Positions 11,643 through 23,800 are shown, counted from the stretch's first letter. The stretch: DNA of 64,000 nucleotides from Phragmites australis (GCF_958298935.1 NC_084921.1:48905001-48969000), one strand, 5' to 3'. Numbers and translations are program-made. Notes: generated by a model from the letters alone, not told the origin.

Positions 11643-12211
11643 GCCTATGGCTATTTTGGGATTTTAGACAACAGACACCGTCGTATTTGAGAAAATAGAC
11701 AACATATTAGCGTATTTATAAATTTAGCATCCATATTCGGAACCTCAAACGCCGAAAACTAACTTTCGGTAACTCAGAATCCGAAAACAGCCCGGTCCCA
11801 CAATTTTCAGCAACTCAGTTACCGAATACTACACTGTTCACCGTATTCGGCAACTCCGAATACGGCCTCTGCATGCGCCGGCGCCCGGAAGCTACAGGAA
11901 GAAAGCTAGCCAGCAAAAGTGTATAAAAGTGTATGTTTTTTATTTAATTCATGATTTTTTTTTTGAAAATACAAAAATAGTCCAAAAATTCTAAATGTTT
12001 TCATGATCAAACTAGAGATCACCAGCAACCCATTTTAATTAGTTTGGTCCAAAAAGCCTGAGCCAATATTTAATTAGAATTTTCCAAATAAATCAACTTT
12101 TATAAATTCTAGCAATATTTAATGCTCAAATAATTTCTAAAAAATCTAGAAAAATTCACTAATATTGTTATAATGTGATATACTAATTTATAAAAATATT
12201 TACATCCCTAT
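11643..12211 (+). repeat. left arm of the foldback element
   Basis: The left inverted arm ends at the AAATATTTACATC block and pairs with 12256-12843. The outer part is the terminal GGGATTTTA...CGTATTTGAG block, followed by several CGGCAACT-type motifs, then an AT-rich inner part. Confidence 0.82.
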
Positions 12212-12255
12212 GTTATTTGGTGTAAAAGTGAAACAATTTATGTTATTTGATGTAA

Positions 12256-12843
12256 ATATTTTTATAAATTAGTATATCACATTATAACAATATTAGTGAA
12301 TTTTTCTAGATTTTTTAGAAATTATTTGAGCATTAAATATTGCTAGAATTTATAAAAGTTGATTTATTTGGAGAATTCTAATTAAATATTGGCTCAGACT
12401 TTTTAGACCAAACTAATTAAAATGGGTTGCTGGTGATCTCTAGTTTGATCATGAAAACATTTAGAATTTTTGGACTATTTTTGTATTTTCAAAAAAAAAA
12501 TTGTGAATTAAATGAAAAACATGCACTTTTATACACTTTTGCTTGCTAGCTTTTTTCCTGTAGCTTCCGGGCGTCGGCGCATGCACAGGCCGTATTCGGC
12601 AACTCAGTTGCCGAATATGTCACTGTTTACAGTGTTTTCGGCAACTGAGTTGTCGAATACGGTGAACAGTGTCGTATTCGGCAACTGAGTTGTCGAAAAT
12701 TGTGGGATCGGGCTGTTTTCGGATTCTGAGTTACCGAAAGTCAGTTTTCGGCGTTTGAGGTTTCGAATACGGATGCTAAATTTGTAAATACGCCAACATA
12801 TTATCTATTTTCTCAAATACGACGGTAAAATCCCAAATTTACC
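12256..12843 (-). repeat. right arm of the foldback element
   Basis: Reverse complement of the left arm. It starts with the GATGTAAATATTTTTATAAA block and ends with the reverse complement of GGTAAATTTGGGATTTTA. In the spacer just before it, TATGTTATTTG(G/A)TGTAAA is present twice in direct orientation. Confidence 0.82.
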
Positions 12844-12853
12844 TTTCAGAAGT

Positions 12854-13790
12854 CGGAGCCTTCTTCTTCAGGCGTACTGTCCTCTGATGTCTGAACTTTG
12901 CTGCCGTAGAGCATACCATGCATTTATGCAGAGGTCGGGATAACACTTCCTGCTGATGAGCGACCATGAGCAATGATTTTGTTGTTTCTAACAACCAGGC
13001 CTGGAGACATAGATAGGCCCTATCGATGTATGCGGACGATTGATCCCATACAAAGTTGCTGAATGCTGTTGCACTCCTTTCTTCTACCTTTTTTGCCGAC
13101 CCAGAGCAAAAACCTTTACACGTATAAACATTTCCTTCACTATAAGGGTCCTCGCCTATGGACCATTGAGCGTGTCGATTAGTGAGTTGAACTGGCCCGA
13201 TCTACTTTTCTTTAATGTTCTTTTTTCCCCAAAGCAGAACACATGATATTTTCTTAGGGGAGGCTATCTATAGACATAGTCTGTAGACTATTTAGCATAC
13301 ATGACTCAATTGCAACTTGTAAGTAATGTATAATGAGGAACAGAAACATATGTTCGTGTAATTGCAACACGATGTCGTAATTAGCTATTGGCTAATACTA
13401 TCTGCTTGCTTCTTCATTTTACTTAAAACTAGAAGCCACCTTACGTGTTGCCGTGGGAGGAATAAAGATGCATAACAGGTTCATATCAAAATTAGATCCA
13501 AATGATAAATCAAGTGATAAATTAATTTTACCCATATAAGGGTGTATAAAACTACATTTTAGTTCAGAGAAACCAGTGCAACAAAAATCTCATTTTCAAA
13601 TTCATCAATCATCACCAAAAGCATGAGATGTTTTCATTTAGGGATAATGCTCTCAGTAGGGTTATAGTTATATCGAACTGAAACAATAGTACAGAAATCC
13701 CAAAGGTATAACATGACTACATCGAAAAAGGCTCAACCGCTCGAATTTGTAAAATATTTACTACATAAAAAACGGACAAAGGAAACATAA
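12854..13790. other. spacer, nothing recognised
   Basis: No gene, MITE ends or repeats could be defined. The last part (from about 13430) may already belong to the CACTA-like element to the right. Confidence 0.4.
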
Positions 13791-14258
13791 TTTAGTGACA
13801 GGTCATTACACAACCTATCACTTATATCGCCTCAGATCACGATATGGTATAGACCCGTCACAGATATCAGGTAAAAGGTGACGGGTCATAATATTACCTA
13901 TTACCTATGATATGAGTGACATGTCATAACTACACCCATCACCTATTATATGATCATAAGTGACGGGTCTCCCTGCACCCGTCAAAGTGATAAGTCATGT
14001 TATGACCCGTCACTTATGACTTGACAAAGGTAACGGATCTCACTGGACCAGTTATAAGTGACGGATCGTAATATGATCCGTCACTTATGACAAGTAATAA
14101 GCGACATGTCATAACACGACCCATCACTTATTATATGGATATGTTTTAAGATCTCGTCAGTCACTGTGTGGGCGAACAATTATTCAATAGTGCCGTCTGC
14201 ACAGTGCTGGCGATTTTTACCGGCTCCGCTAGAGATTTTTTAATATTGTAGGGATCGG
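13791..14258. mobile_element. CACTA-like subterminal repeat region, truncated
   Basis: From about 13797 to 14140 the motif GTGACGGGTCATA and its complement TATGACCCGTCAC recur about a dozen times in both orientations with substitutions. Such clustered, two-orientation short repeats are typical of the subterminal regions of En/Spm (CACTA) elements, where the transposase binds. The right side, near 14240-14258, has ATTTTTTAATATTGTAG, which could be a decayed CACTA terminus. No intact CACTA end, opposite end or transposase gene is visible. Confidence 0.55.
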
Positions 14259-15710
14259 TGACGTCCTAAGACGGGGATGAATTATGACACTTAGAACTAT
14301 TTTGGCTCTAAAAATAACACAAGATAAATATATATCAATTTTTATCTAAATGAGCTCTAGGTTTATCTAGTATGTCTACTCTACCGATCAAAGCGTTTGC
14401 AAGCTATCTAAAAAGGTAAATTATAAGTAAGTAATACGGAAACGTAAATAAGGTAGAGAGAGTAAACTAAGCACAATGATTTTTTTCCTGTGGTATCGAT
14501 GATATGAATGCCACCCCTAGTCCACGTTGGAGCTCCACAAATGATATGCTCCCAGTCCGCACCCGGTCACGGCTCTTGAGGCACCAAGTCACAAAGACAA
14601 GACCTCCACCTAGATGAGCCACTAAGCCACCAAGGCAGGATCTCACCACTAGCATCTTTTTCGATTCCTTGCCGTCGTGATCACTTCGGAGCTTAAGCCA
14701 CTGAGGCAAGGGTCTCCGTGTCCCCGTACACGTTTCTCATCGCCGCTCCACACCAAGTCAGAGAGTCAACAAGTTTGCCGACGAGTCACCAAGACTCCAA
14801 GGTGCCGACGTACCAAGAGGTAGAAGCTTGAATCACTCATTAATCCGCTCTCTAGGCAACATCACCTAGCAACACATTATGTAGACATATAATCACTAAT
14901 CACTCTCTAATCTTGTACTTAATTACCTTGGATGATCACTTTAAGCACTTTGGTGGCTTGGATGTCTTCTCAGATGTATATGAACTTCTCTAGACTCCAG
15001 CTGCACGTCACACCATCAAATAAATAAGTGGAGCTGTATTTATAGCCTCAAACCCGCACACTAGCCGTTAACCCAACAGCTCTAAAAAGTTGCTAACACC
15101 GGATAATTCGGTAAGAATAATAATACTTACACCATATCATCCGGTGAGTACACTCTCACAAACTAGCTGTTGGAACCCCACTCAAGGCACCGTGAACACT
15201 GGACACTCCGGTGTATACTGCAACATCATCACCGGACATTCCGGTGAGTATACCTTAGCCATCCGAGCTAACATCTTATTTGTGTAAATTGCTCTGGTGC
15301 CTTCTCCGGTGCTTATCAATTCATCACCGAACTATTTGGTGAGTAATCCTCAGCCATCCGAGTTAAATGCAACCCTCTTTGGAAAATATGCTACGGTGTA
15401 TACATAACTTCATCACTGGACCATCCGATGGCTTGAGCTTCACATGCCTCTTTGTATTGTTCATTGTCTGGTGTATTTGTCTGCTATACTCTTGCTTCAT
15501 CACTGGACTATCTGATGCTTTCAAAATCTTCTACCCAGAACCAAATGCTCTGGTGTGTATTGCTTGTCGAACACCGGATCATCCGGTCAGTTGATCTTCA
15601 ACTTCAACTCTTGAAACTGCCTCTGCTAGAATTGCTCTGATCCTTCTGCCCATTTGACACCAGATCATCCAGTGAGGCAAATTTATCTCTGTCTATATGC
15701 ACTGTTCATT
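14259..15710. repeat. unclassified repetitive DNA with a CCGGA/TCCGG motif array
   Basis: The first half begins GGATCGGTGACGTCCTAAGA, a sequence style I associate with dispersed grass repeats. From 15090 to 15670 about ten half- or full-palindromes of the form CACCGGAnnnTCCGGTG occur about every 60 bp, for example near 15098, 15131, 15195, 15228, 15322, 15412, 15500, 15570 and 15655. Spacers differ, so it is not a simple satellite. No protein domain was recognised. The right boundary with the LTR near 15710 is approximate. Confidence 0.5.
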
Positions 15711-18433
15711 GTCTGAATCCCTCCCTCGGCCCATTTCCTCCTCCCTCCCCCTCTCCCCACGTGGGCCGCCCGCTCACTCCCCCGCGCTGGGGCGCACCCG
15801 AGCCGGCCTATTGGCGCGCCTGAGCCCCCCTCCCTCCTCTGTTCCACTACCGTGTGGGCCCCGGCTAGAGCCAAGCCACGCACCCGAGCCGCTGAGCCAC
15901 TCGAGCCAACTTCGCTTCTCCTTCCTCCCGCCAGGGGTTCCGCCCCCAATTTTCCCCGCTGCCCTTTCAAATTCGAGTCCCCTGGTCCATTTCTCGCTAA
16001 TTAAGCGTCTCTACCGTGATCCCCGCCCTGCAATCCCTCAACCTCGACCGTTTCCCCCTCGTTTAACCCTCTCAAATGCGAAAACCGCCGCCTTTAACGA
16101 CATTAAGGCCACCGGTCATTTTCTCCAATTCCCGGCTGATTCTCTTCCCCTCTCGCGCATATAAGTTGCCCCTCACCTTCTTGGCGAGCTTCCGCACTTT
16201 TCCCACCCGCTCCCACCTCATTTCCCGCTCGAAATCGTCTTCGGCGCATTGTTCTTCTTCAACACCGGTGAGTAGCTCCGCTGCTTCATTTTTGTCGCTG
16301 GCAAGCTCTCTTTGACCATCCCGACCCTCTTCTTGTGTGCACAGTGTTCGTGGGTTCGTTTGCGCCGCTCCTCGGCCTCTTGCTGCCACCGGACGCCACC
16401 TGCACCAAGCTCGAACCCCACCTGCCGCTCCTCTCCATCGTCGGCCACCACCGCCCCTCTCCGTCGCCGAGAAGCCTATGGTGAAACTCACCGTGCCCTC
16501 CTCTTCATTTTGCGTTTTTCCCCATCATGATCCATGGTCAGATGTGCGACTTTGGGCTTCTCCGGCGATGCTTCGACCTTGCATCGCCGTCATCCAGCCA
16601 CCGGCCATGTCCAGCACCACCGGCACGGCCACCCTTCGAACCCCAGCCGTCCGATCTCGATCTAACGGTCCGGATTGCATACCCCTTCATCCATTTTGTA
16701 ATTGGTCCACCGTGGACATGGACCGGCCTCCAGGCCATGGTCCATGGGTCAATGGACCTATTTCATGCATTTTCCAATAGAAAAATAATTCAATAATTTC
16801 TTAATGATGTCATAATCAAGATTTTTAGTATAAAATTTATTCGGTTTATTCTCTGATATTAAGTAAAACTTGCAGAAAAGCCTCTAGAACTTCAAAAGCT
16901 TATAACTTTTTGCTCGTAGCTCCGATTTAGATGATTTTTGCGCTCAAATGTTCATAGTGACGTGTAAAAAATTTTTATAGGGTTTTTTTTTACCTAGTTT
17001 TAGTACTTTTTGGTATACTGTTCTTAGTAGTTTCTCTTATGTGCCTTTTCGATTTATCAATTGTGAGGTGATCAGTTCAGAAATCTGCAAGATCAAGTTT
17101 TCGAAGACTTAGAGCAACCCTCAGCTGAAGGCAAGTGTCCTTGAACATCTTGCTCCTGTTTTAGGATTCATGTGTAGCTATTTATTCCTTTATTGCATGC
17201 TTGTCTAAACTGGAATCATATGTTAGGGTTACTAACTTTTGTAAGACTATCCCTTATCGCCATTGATGAGTCATGGGTAATGATGGGTATATATGCTAGT
17301 GTTGTCATAGTTGGTAAATGTTAATCTTGACTAATAATTATGCAATAAGAATTGGGTATGGTAATTTGGTAGCAACATGGTATAGAGATCCCAATAGAAT
17401 ATTTGTATGATGATGGTGTGGGAATGCACGTGTGCGGGTAATGCACAGTTGGTTTATGGTTGCTCTTGTATGTGATCATAAGGACCCATTCTTAAAGCAT
17501 GTAACCTGGCTAAACCGCACAACCACGAGGCTTATATGGGTATGGCCTGACCAACTAATTAGCTTCACCTCCGGTTCTGTGGGCACCAATGTATGTTTGA
17601 GTGGCACAAGAGGGGGCTTCTGCAGCGATGGAATTGTCTGTTAGCGGTGAAACCTAAGTGGGTGCCTACGGATCAGTGGGAGCTTTGTAAAGGCCTTGTA
17701 GTGAGGCTCCGGCTCCACACCTCGGAAGTGTGAAGCAACACAGGAATCACAACTCGTGGGAAAAGCTGTGCAAACTCTATAGAGTATCAAACTGATCAGA
17801 TCAGTCATGCTCACTGTCAAGAACGGCTTGGACTTATTCAGGATTAGTTGGGATCAGGGTTTTGGTATAGTTGGTCAGGTAGCCAGGTAATGGAATTACC
17901 TGGTGAATCTTGGTAGTCGGATGGAATCCAATGAGTCATTCTTTTTGTTATGGTTGTGTCTCCACACTTAGTAAGTAGGTTGCCTGTTGTTGAAGTCATA
18001 GATTATAGTTGCTTAGTGCAGTTAACCAGTGTCTAACCTTTCCTTGACTTAAGCCCCATAGCATATTTTCCTTTTACTTGCGGAGTACATTATGTACTCA
18101 CACCCGTTGTCCCCTTTCTGGCATTCCCTCTACTGTTCAGAAGCCATCAGTAAAGCTGCTTCCTTTAACGAGGATGACTTCAATCCGAAGTTACTATTCT
18201 AGACTGGTGTGCCCCCGGTTGACGCCTGTGGATGATGGAAGACACGTTGGCACTGAAGCTCTCTTGTTCCGCTGTGTTTTCTTTTAGACTCTTGGGTCCT
18301 ATTGTAATAAGTTAATATCGTTATTGTAATATGTCATTGTGATGATACACTGATGATGTAACGCATGTATAAAACTTAATCCCGGCATACATGTGTTGTG
18401 TCCGGTTTTGTTCCTTTAAAACTGGGTGTTACA
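15711..18433 (+). repeat. 5' LTR of a truncated Ty3/gypsy element (family C), 5' end missing
   Basis: It aligns with the solo LTR at 27342-30233 from the GC-rich block (about 15740, matching about 27645) through to the ACTGGGTGTTACA end at 18421-18433. The first roughly 300 bp of the LTR, including the TGTAACACC start, are absent, so the copy is truncated or interrupted near 15710. A primer-binding site follows directly, which makes this a 5' LTR. ORFs in the GC-rich part (15.7-16.8 kb) are not genes. Confidence 0.78.
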
Positions 18434-18437
18434 GAAG

Positions 18438-18450
18438 TGGTATTAGAGCC
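18438..18450 (+). other. primer-binding site, tRNA-Met type
   Basis: TGGTATTAGAGCC lies four bases after the LTR end. It matches the TGGTATCAGAGC site complementary to initiator methionine tRNA except for one C-to-T change. This fixes the orientation (plus) and identifies the preceding LTR as the 5' one. Confidence 0.85.
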
Positions 18451-18610
18451 GTGTTGACCGTAGGCCGCAGCCTAGATAGAAAGAAAGTGGTAAGGACTTA
18501 TGTTTGTACAAACTACTTTTGTAAAATCATTTCCCTTTCAGTTTTTCCTTATCCTGTCTACTGCTCTTTATAAAACTATTACTAATTTTCTATCTTCTTC
18601 AAAATTATAG

Positions 18611-19930
18611 ATGGCTCGTACGAAGATAACCCTGTGCAAGCGTGTGCTGGTTCCAAATCAGAAGATTCCCGCTGGTGCTGTCTGGGCGCACCAACCCCCT
18701 GCTGAGTTCTACTCTGACGAACAGCTTGTCGGCTACTTCGCCCTTATGTTGTGGTACCTGCTTTAGGGACTAAGTACCATGACGCTCCACTCTACAGAGA
18801 GTCAGAGTTCCGCTTGGAGGCCGTGGTTACTCCTGGTCAGTGGAGGTGACCATGTTCGAGAAGCCCACCGGCGACGGTCTTCGCCGAGTTCGCCGTGTCC
18901 ACACCCCCTCACCCTCAGAGCTACCTTTGAGGCTGGGATCGAGGAATCATCAGGCTCTGGCTGTTCTATGCAGAGAGAACAGATAGGCCCTTCATCGCAC
19001 TCAGTTCAGCAAGTTCCCGCAGCGCCCGTCTGGCAGTCTGGAGGTCATCTTCGCGCCCGTCAACAACGAGCCAGATTTCTGTGTGAGAGAGAAGGTCTGC
19101 CTCACTACCGCCCTGTACGTCGAGCTCGACAAAGCCCTCAACCACCTGGAGGATATGCATCTGCGTCACGCAGAATAGGAGCAGAGCATCGGCAAACTAC
19201 AGATTCTGCTGTAGGACCCTGACCAGTTCCCCGAGGGGGCTCCCGAGGCACCCGTGGATGTGCCACCTCGTTCCCCGTCGCGCAAGAAGCTTTGTCTGGT
19301 AGATGTAGCAGGTCCTTCAGGCACAACAGGTGAGAAGTAGAATCAATCTAGGAGGATGTCCTTAGCTGAATAAATAGTTTAGTCCCTGTCGTTTCGGTTG
19401 TCTGTGTCGTTTGTCGAGTATGTGTTGTTGCTTGTGTCTGTAGTGTGAATCTTGTAATGAGTTGGATCTTTGCATGACTGTTGGTATGATGTGAAGGTTT
19501 TCCCTCTACATTACATCAGTTAATATAATAATAGTTGGGAGTCCATTTCTTTTTTCCGTGCTTGTCTGTTCCTATCTGTACTTTTCTATTTTTGTCTTGC
19601 TTTTCTCTTATGTTCTCCGCTCCTACCTTGGCTACCAACATATGGTGAACACCAAGCGTGGCAACAACAGCACCAACAACACCACCAACAACAATGTCAA
19701 CAACAACATGAATGCCAACCAGCACGATCTTCCACCCCTGCCCCCTCTAATGGATGCTAATCAAGTGATGATCATTCTCCAAGGCCTGGTACAGCCTATC
19801 AACCAGCAACCTCAAGGCCAGCGAGCACCGTTGCAGCAGTCGAGGTCTAAGTTCTGAACTTTCCTGAGTACCCAGCCATCCACCTTCTCACAGGCAGTTG
19901 AACCTAGGCAGACGGGAAGCTCACCGCATG
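18611..19930 (+). pseudogene. leader ORF and gag start of a truncated Ty3/gypsy element
   Basis: An ATG at 18611 opens a frame beginning MARTKITLCKRV, of the type found between PBS and gag in long-LTR grass gypsy elements. It is broken by a stop near 18760, then by frame changes and further stops through about 19340. A second ORF starts at 19641 (MVNTKRGNN) with an asparagine-rich stretch, a PPLPPLMDANQ segment and then a stop at 19855. The homology-like frame continues as FLSTQPSTFSQAVEP to about 19900 and then ends abruptly. This looks like the N-terminus of a Del/Tekay-type gag. Protease, reverse transcriptase, integrase and 3' LTR are all missing. Confidence 0.68.
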
Positions 19931-20278
19931 GCAACTTGTCGTGGAGGGGGCCTGGAGTAGCTGGGTGATGGTGAGGCACGTAGTATGACAATGAGCTCGA
20001 TCCGCGGGAGGTGGAGAAGGAAGCGTGAGGGTGTGGCGTGGATGAGAGGAAGGCGGTAGGCACTACGTGAGGGAGGGCGCCAAGTAGCGAGGTCGCGGGG
20101 CATCGAAGTGCCTGGAGATGGCGAGGGCTAGAGGTCGGTCCCCGGCTAGGCGAGGGCTGGGCCAAAGACGGTAGTCTGAAGTGGTAGGGCGGGGTGGCGC
20201 TGGGGTTCCAAAGGTTGGGGAGCGCACGCCGCGCCATTGAGGCAGTGGTCGAGTCGAAGCATGGTGGTTGTTTCAAAC
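19931..20278. other. filler segment between two truncated retroelements
   Basis: About 350 bp of GC-rich DNA matches neither the upstream gag nor the downstream LTR. The minus strand is open over most of it (19812-20276, 154 aa, Pro/Ser/His-rich), but I recognise no domain. It could be the remains of a captured gene fragment or of a third element. Confidence 0.4.
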
Positions 20279-20770
20279 TGTAACTTCAAACTGTAGACCC
20301 ATGATGGTTGTTTTCCATTTATGGTTTACGAGAACTTGTGCCCCTATTCTGGGCACACCCTGGAGGGCCTCCCCCGGTAGATAAAAGGGGGGAGCACTTC
20401 GTAGAAAGACAAGTTCAGAAACACCTTCACTGGAGTTAGAGACTTCAGGCTGAGGCGAACAAGCCAACAAAAGACCAAAAAACCTTGTAACACAGAGATA
20501 CAGAGAAAGGCATTCTAAGAGTATTAATAATACACCAGACACACAAGAGTAGGGTATTACACCTCCGTGCGGCCCGAACCTGTCTAAATCCCTTGTGCAT
20601 TTACTCCTACTAGCTGACGATCATTCATCCCGCCTATGTCCCATACACTCGCAATAACCCCACGTACGAGGTAGAACCCCACGTACGAGGTAGATCCAGA
20701 ATCAGCCCCCCCGGCCGAATCTCAAAGGGGGTCCCTCAGGATCCCCGCCTGCGGTGTTCGTCCACCAACA
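20279..20770 (+). repeat. truncated 5' LTR of the Tat-type element
   Basis: It matches 34643-35041 of the 3' LTR from TGTAACTTCAAACTG to the terminal CA. The roughly 750 bp before that point in the 3' LTR have no counterpart here. It keeps the GTAGATAAAAGG TATA-like site and contains about 90 bp (after GGCATTC, near 20515-20605) that the 3' LTR lacks. It also has a doubled CCACGTACGAGGTAGA motif near 20660-20695. Confidence 0.85.
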
Positions 20771-20792
20771 GCTGGCGCGCCAGGTAGGGGGG
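20771..20792 (+). other. primer-binding site region of the Tat-type element
   Basis: GCTGGCGCGCCAGGTAGGGG follows the LTR's CA end. TGGCGC-starting sites at this place are usual for Tat and Athila elements. I did not assign the tRNA. Confidence 0.6.
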
Positions 20793-20829
20793 TTGCATCC
20801 CTGAATCCGCCTCGTTTTTTGCAGGAAGA

Positions 20830-23800
20830 ATGGCGGGCAGACATCGTCTTCAGCGCACTGACTCGAACTCGAGTGAAGAAGTGGAAAACAAGGCCCAGGG
20901 GGCCCCGGCTCCTGCTGATCCCCAGCAGCGTCAGCAGTCGGCCCGTACGGCGCCTCCCTACTCGGGGACAATGGCACCGGGCCCAGCAGGGCCACGACCG
21001 CCACGGGCGGGCCGCTAAACCCACAGCAAGCGGAAATCGTCCCTGCCACAAGGTCATCATCCGGACAACGCCACGCGCCGATACGGCGTAAACTCAACTT
21101 CAGAGACGCCAAACCTGGGAGTGCTTTGCATGCGGCGCAAGCACTCCTTAGGCACCCGCCTGTCCAGGCAGCCGGGAAAACACCAGAAGGCCGTTGGCTA
21201 CGGGAGGTGGTCGACTTGGTGGGCACGGCCCACTGGCAGGTGCTTGCCCAAAGTTCCCGTGCCACCTCCCTCCACGGTGCAACAAGAGCCGGACCATCCT
21301 CGGGTGGCAGCAAAACTGGCCAGGGGGGCTCCGGACGGAGTGCCACCCCTTTGTCACGATGGGAGCTCAGGTCCTTCGCTTGCACCTCAATGAGCGGAGG
21401 GCCATCGAAGATGCGTGCGTCACCCTCGAGCGCCGCCAGGAGTCCCGGCGCTAGGCCGAGCAGAGGACCAGGATTCCTCTATGCCGGCCCGCGACCACCG
21501 ATGTTCCCCAGCGCGTCGACGTTCACCCCCCAAGGGCACAACTGGCACCGTGGGATACGGCACGGGCTATCGAGCCTTCACTAGCGAGCTCTACCGGGTC
21601 AACTGGCCCACGAAGTTCCGGCCTGAACTACCGGAGAAGTACAACGGGTCCATCGACCCCGTCGAGTTCCTCCAAATCTACACCATCGCCGTCCAAACGG
21701 TGGGCAGGAACGAAAAGGTGATGACCAACTACTTTCACGTGGCCTTGAGGGGCTGTGCCCGCTCTTGGCTTATGAACTTACCCCCAGGCTCTATTTGCTC
21801 CTGGGATGATCTGTGCCACCAGTTTGTGGTGAATTTTCAGGGCACTTTCGCGCGCCTCGGCCTGGAGTGCGACCTCCATGCCATTAAGCAGTGGGAGGGA
21901 GAGACGCTGAGGCGATTCATACAGCGTTTCAGTCAGGTCCGTAACACCATCCCGCGGATCACCCCCACACCGTCATTGTCGCCTTCCGGTAGGGCGTCCG
22001 CGATGAGCGGATGCTCGACAAGCTAGGTATGCACGAGGTCGAGACCACCGTAGAGCTTTTCGCGCTAGCCGACAAGTACGCCAAAGCGACGAAAGCTCTG
22101 GCGTTGCACGTCCCGCACCGCGAGCAACCCGCAGCCGACCAAGCAGGTCCTTCCCGCTCCGATAAGTGGGAAAGAAAAAGAGGAAGAAGCGCGACGCTGC
22201 CCCCGTCCTGCCGGCGGAAGGGGCTGTCTGCAGGCCAGCACGCCGGGCGGCTGTCGACAAAAAGCCCGCTCCCGCGAGGCCCGAGGTGGGGAAATGGTGC
22301 GAAATCCACCAAACCGACTGGCACGACCTAACCGAGTGTTGGCCGATGAAGGGTCTCGTGGAGCGGCACCAGAAGGAGCGCGAGGAGCACCGCAAGGGTG
22401 GCGACGACAAAGGCGCACCCAAAAATAAAGAGCTTGAGTTTCAAGAGCCTGAGCACACTGTCGCCTTCATCGCCGGAGGCACGTACACGCCCTCCTCTCG
22501 TTGCTGCGTCAAAATAATGCAGCGTGTGCTCGGCAACCCCGGGCGTTGCGGCCGCAACGCCCCTCAAATAGTCGGAGACCCCGATCACCTTCAGTCAGGT
22601 GGACCATCTCGCGAGTACTGCAGGGGTGGGGCTACTACCTCTGGTAGTGTCCCCCACATCTGCAATGTGAAGGTCAGCCGAGTGCTGATTGACGGGGGTG
22701 CAGGCCTGAACCTCCTGTCCCAAGAGGCGTTCAAGAAGCTGCAGGTGCCTCCGAAGCGCCTAAAGCCATCCCTCCCCTTTTATGGGGTGACACCAGGACA
22801 CACACTACCCCTCTGGTAGGTTGAGCTGCCCGTCACCTTCGGGAGCCGGGATAATTTCCGGACGGAGAACGTCATCTTCGACGTCGTGGAGGTCCCTCTC
22901 CCCTACAACACGATCCCCGGGCGCTCGACGCTCGCCAGGTTTATGGTGGCTACACACTACGCCTACCTCACCGTCAAGATGCCAGGCGCGGCCGGCCCCA
23001 TCTCTGTGCCTACCGAAACTGGCAGTGCCGTCTCCTGCGCCCAGCAGCTATACTTGGCCTTAGTCTCCACTCGAGCTGAGATCGAAGGACATCCAGGGGG
23101 TCCGGGACCCACTTCTTCCAAATCCCGACTCGCCGCCGACGCCTCCATCCCCACGAAGGAGGTCGCGGTGGGCGAAGACCCGTCTCAGGTCGCGCTTGAC
23201 AAATAGGAAAGCGTGCTCGTTGCCTTCCTAAGGGCTAACGCTGAAGTGTTTGCATGGCAGCCGTCGGATATGCCCGGGATCCCTAGGGAGGTGATCGAAC
23301 ACCACCTTGCTGTGTGCCCAGACGCAAGGCCGGTGAGGCAGAAGATTTGCCAGCAAGCGCCTGAGCACCAGGAGTTCATTCGGGAGCAAGTCAACAAGCT
23401 CCTTGACACCAGTTTCATCCGAAAAGTTCTCCACCCGGAGTGGCTAGCAAACCCCGTTGTCGTCCCAAAGGCAAACGACAAGCTGAGGATGTGCGTCGAC
23501 TACACCGAACTTAACAAGGCTTGCCCAAAAGATCCTTTCCCTTTACCCCGCATAGACCAGATTGTTGATTCCACTGCGGGGTGTGATCTGTTGAGTTTTC
23601 TTGATGCCAATTCGGGTTATCACCAAATTCACATGGCCAAGCAGGATGAAGAAAAAACATCTTTTATTTCCCCGGTGGGGACATATTGCTATGTGTCTAT
23701 GTCTTTTGGTTTGCGTAACGCTGGATCTTCAATCCAGCGGGCCGTGCGCATTACCCTTAACATGCAGGTTGGTCGCAATGTCGAAGCTTATCGCGACAAC

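Larger units (their letters stand above)
11643..12843. mobile_element. foldback element, 1.2 kb, probably Mutator-like
   Basis: The element is two inverted arms of about 565-570 bp around a spacer of roughly 40-50 bp (about 12212-12255). The inner 300 bp of each arm are nearly identical by eye; the outer 250 bp are more diverged. A 10-bp direct repeat, TTTCAGAAGT, flanks it at 11633-11642 and 12844-12853, in the size range of Mutator-like target duplications (usually 9 bp). The outer arms carry repeated TTCGGCAACT(C/G)AGTTG motifs. The left arm has an extra 11 bp (GACAACAGACA) near its end. It has no coding capacity. A transcript through it would fold into a long hairpin. Confidence 0.78.

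Noticed and set aside
13791..14150. CRISPR-like or tRNA-cluster pattern of short repeats
   Set aside because: The motif occurs in both orientations with irregular spacing and no spacer logic; this fits CACTA subterminal repeats.
15683..16780. Frames of 139-155 aa on both strands
   Set aside because: They lie in the GC-rich block of the family C LTR and are not conserved between copies.
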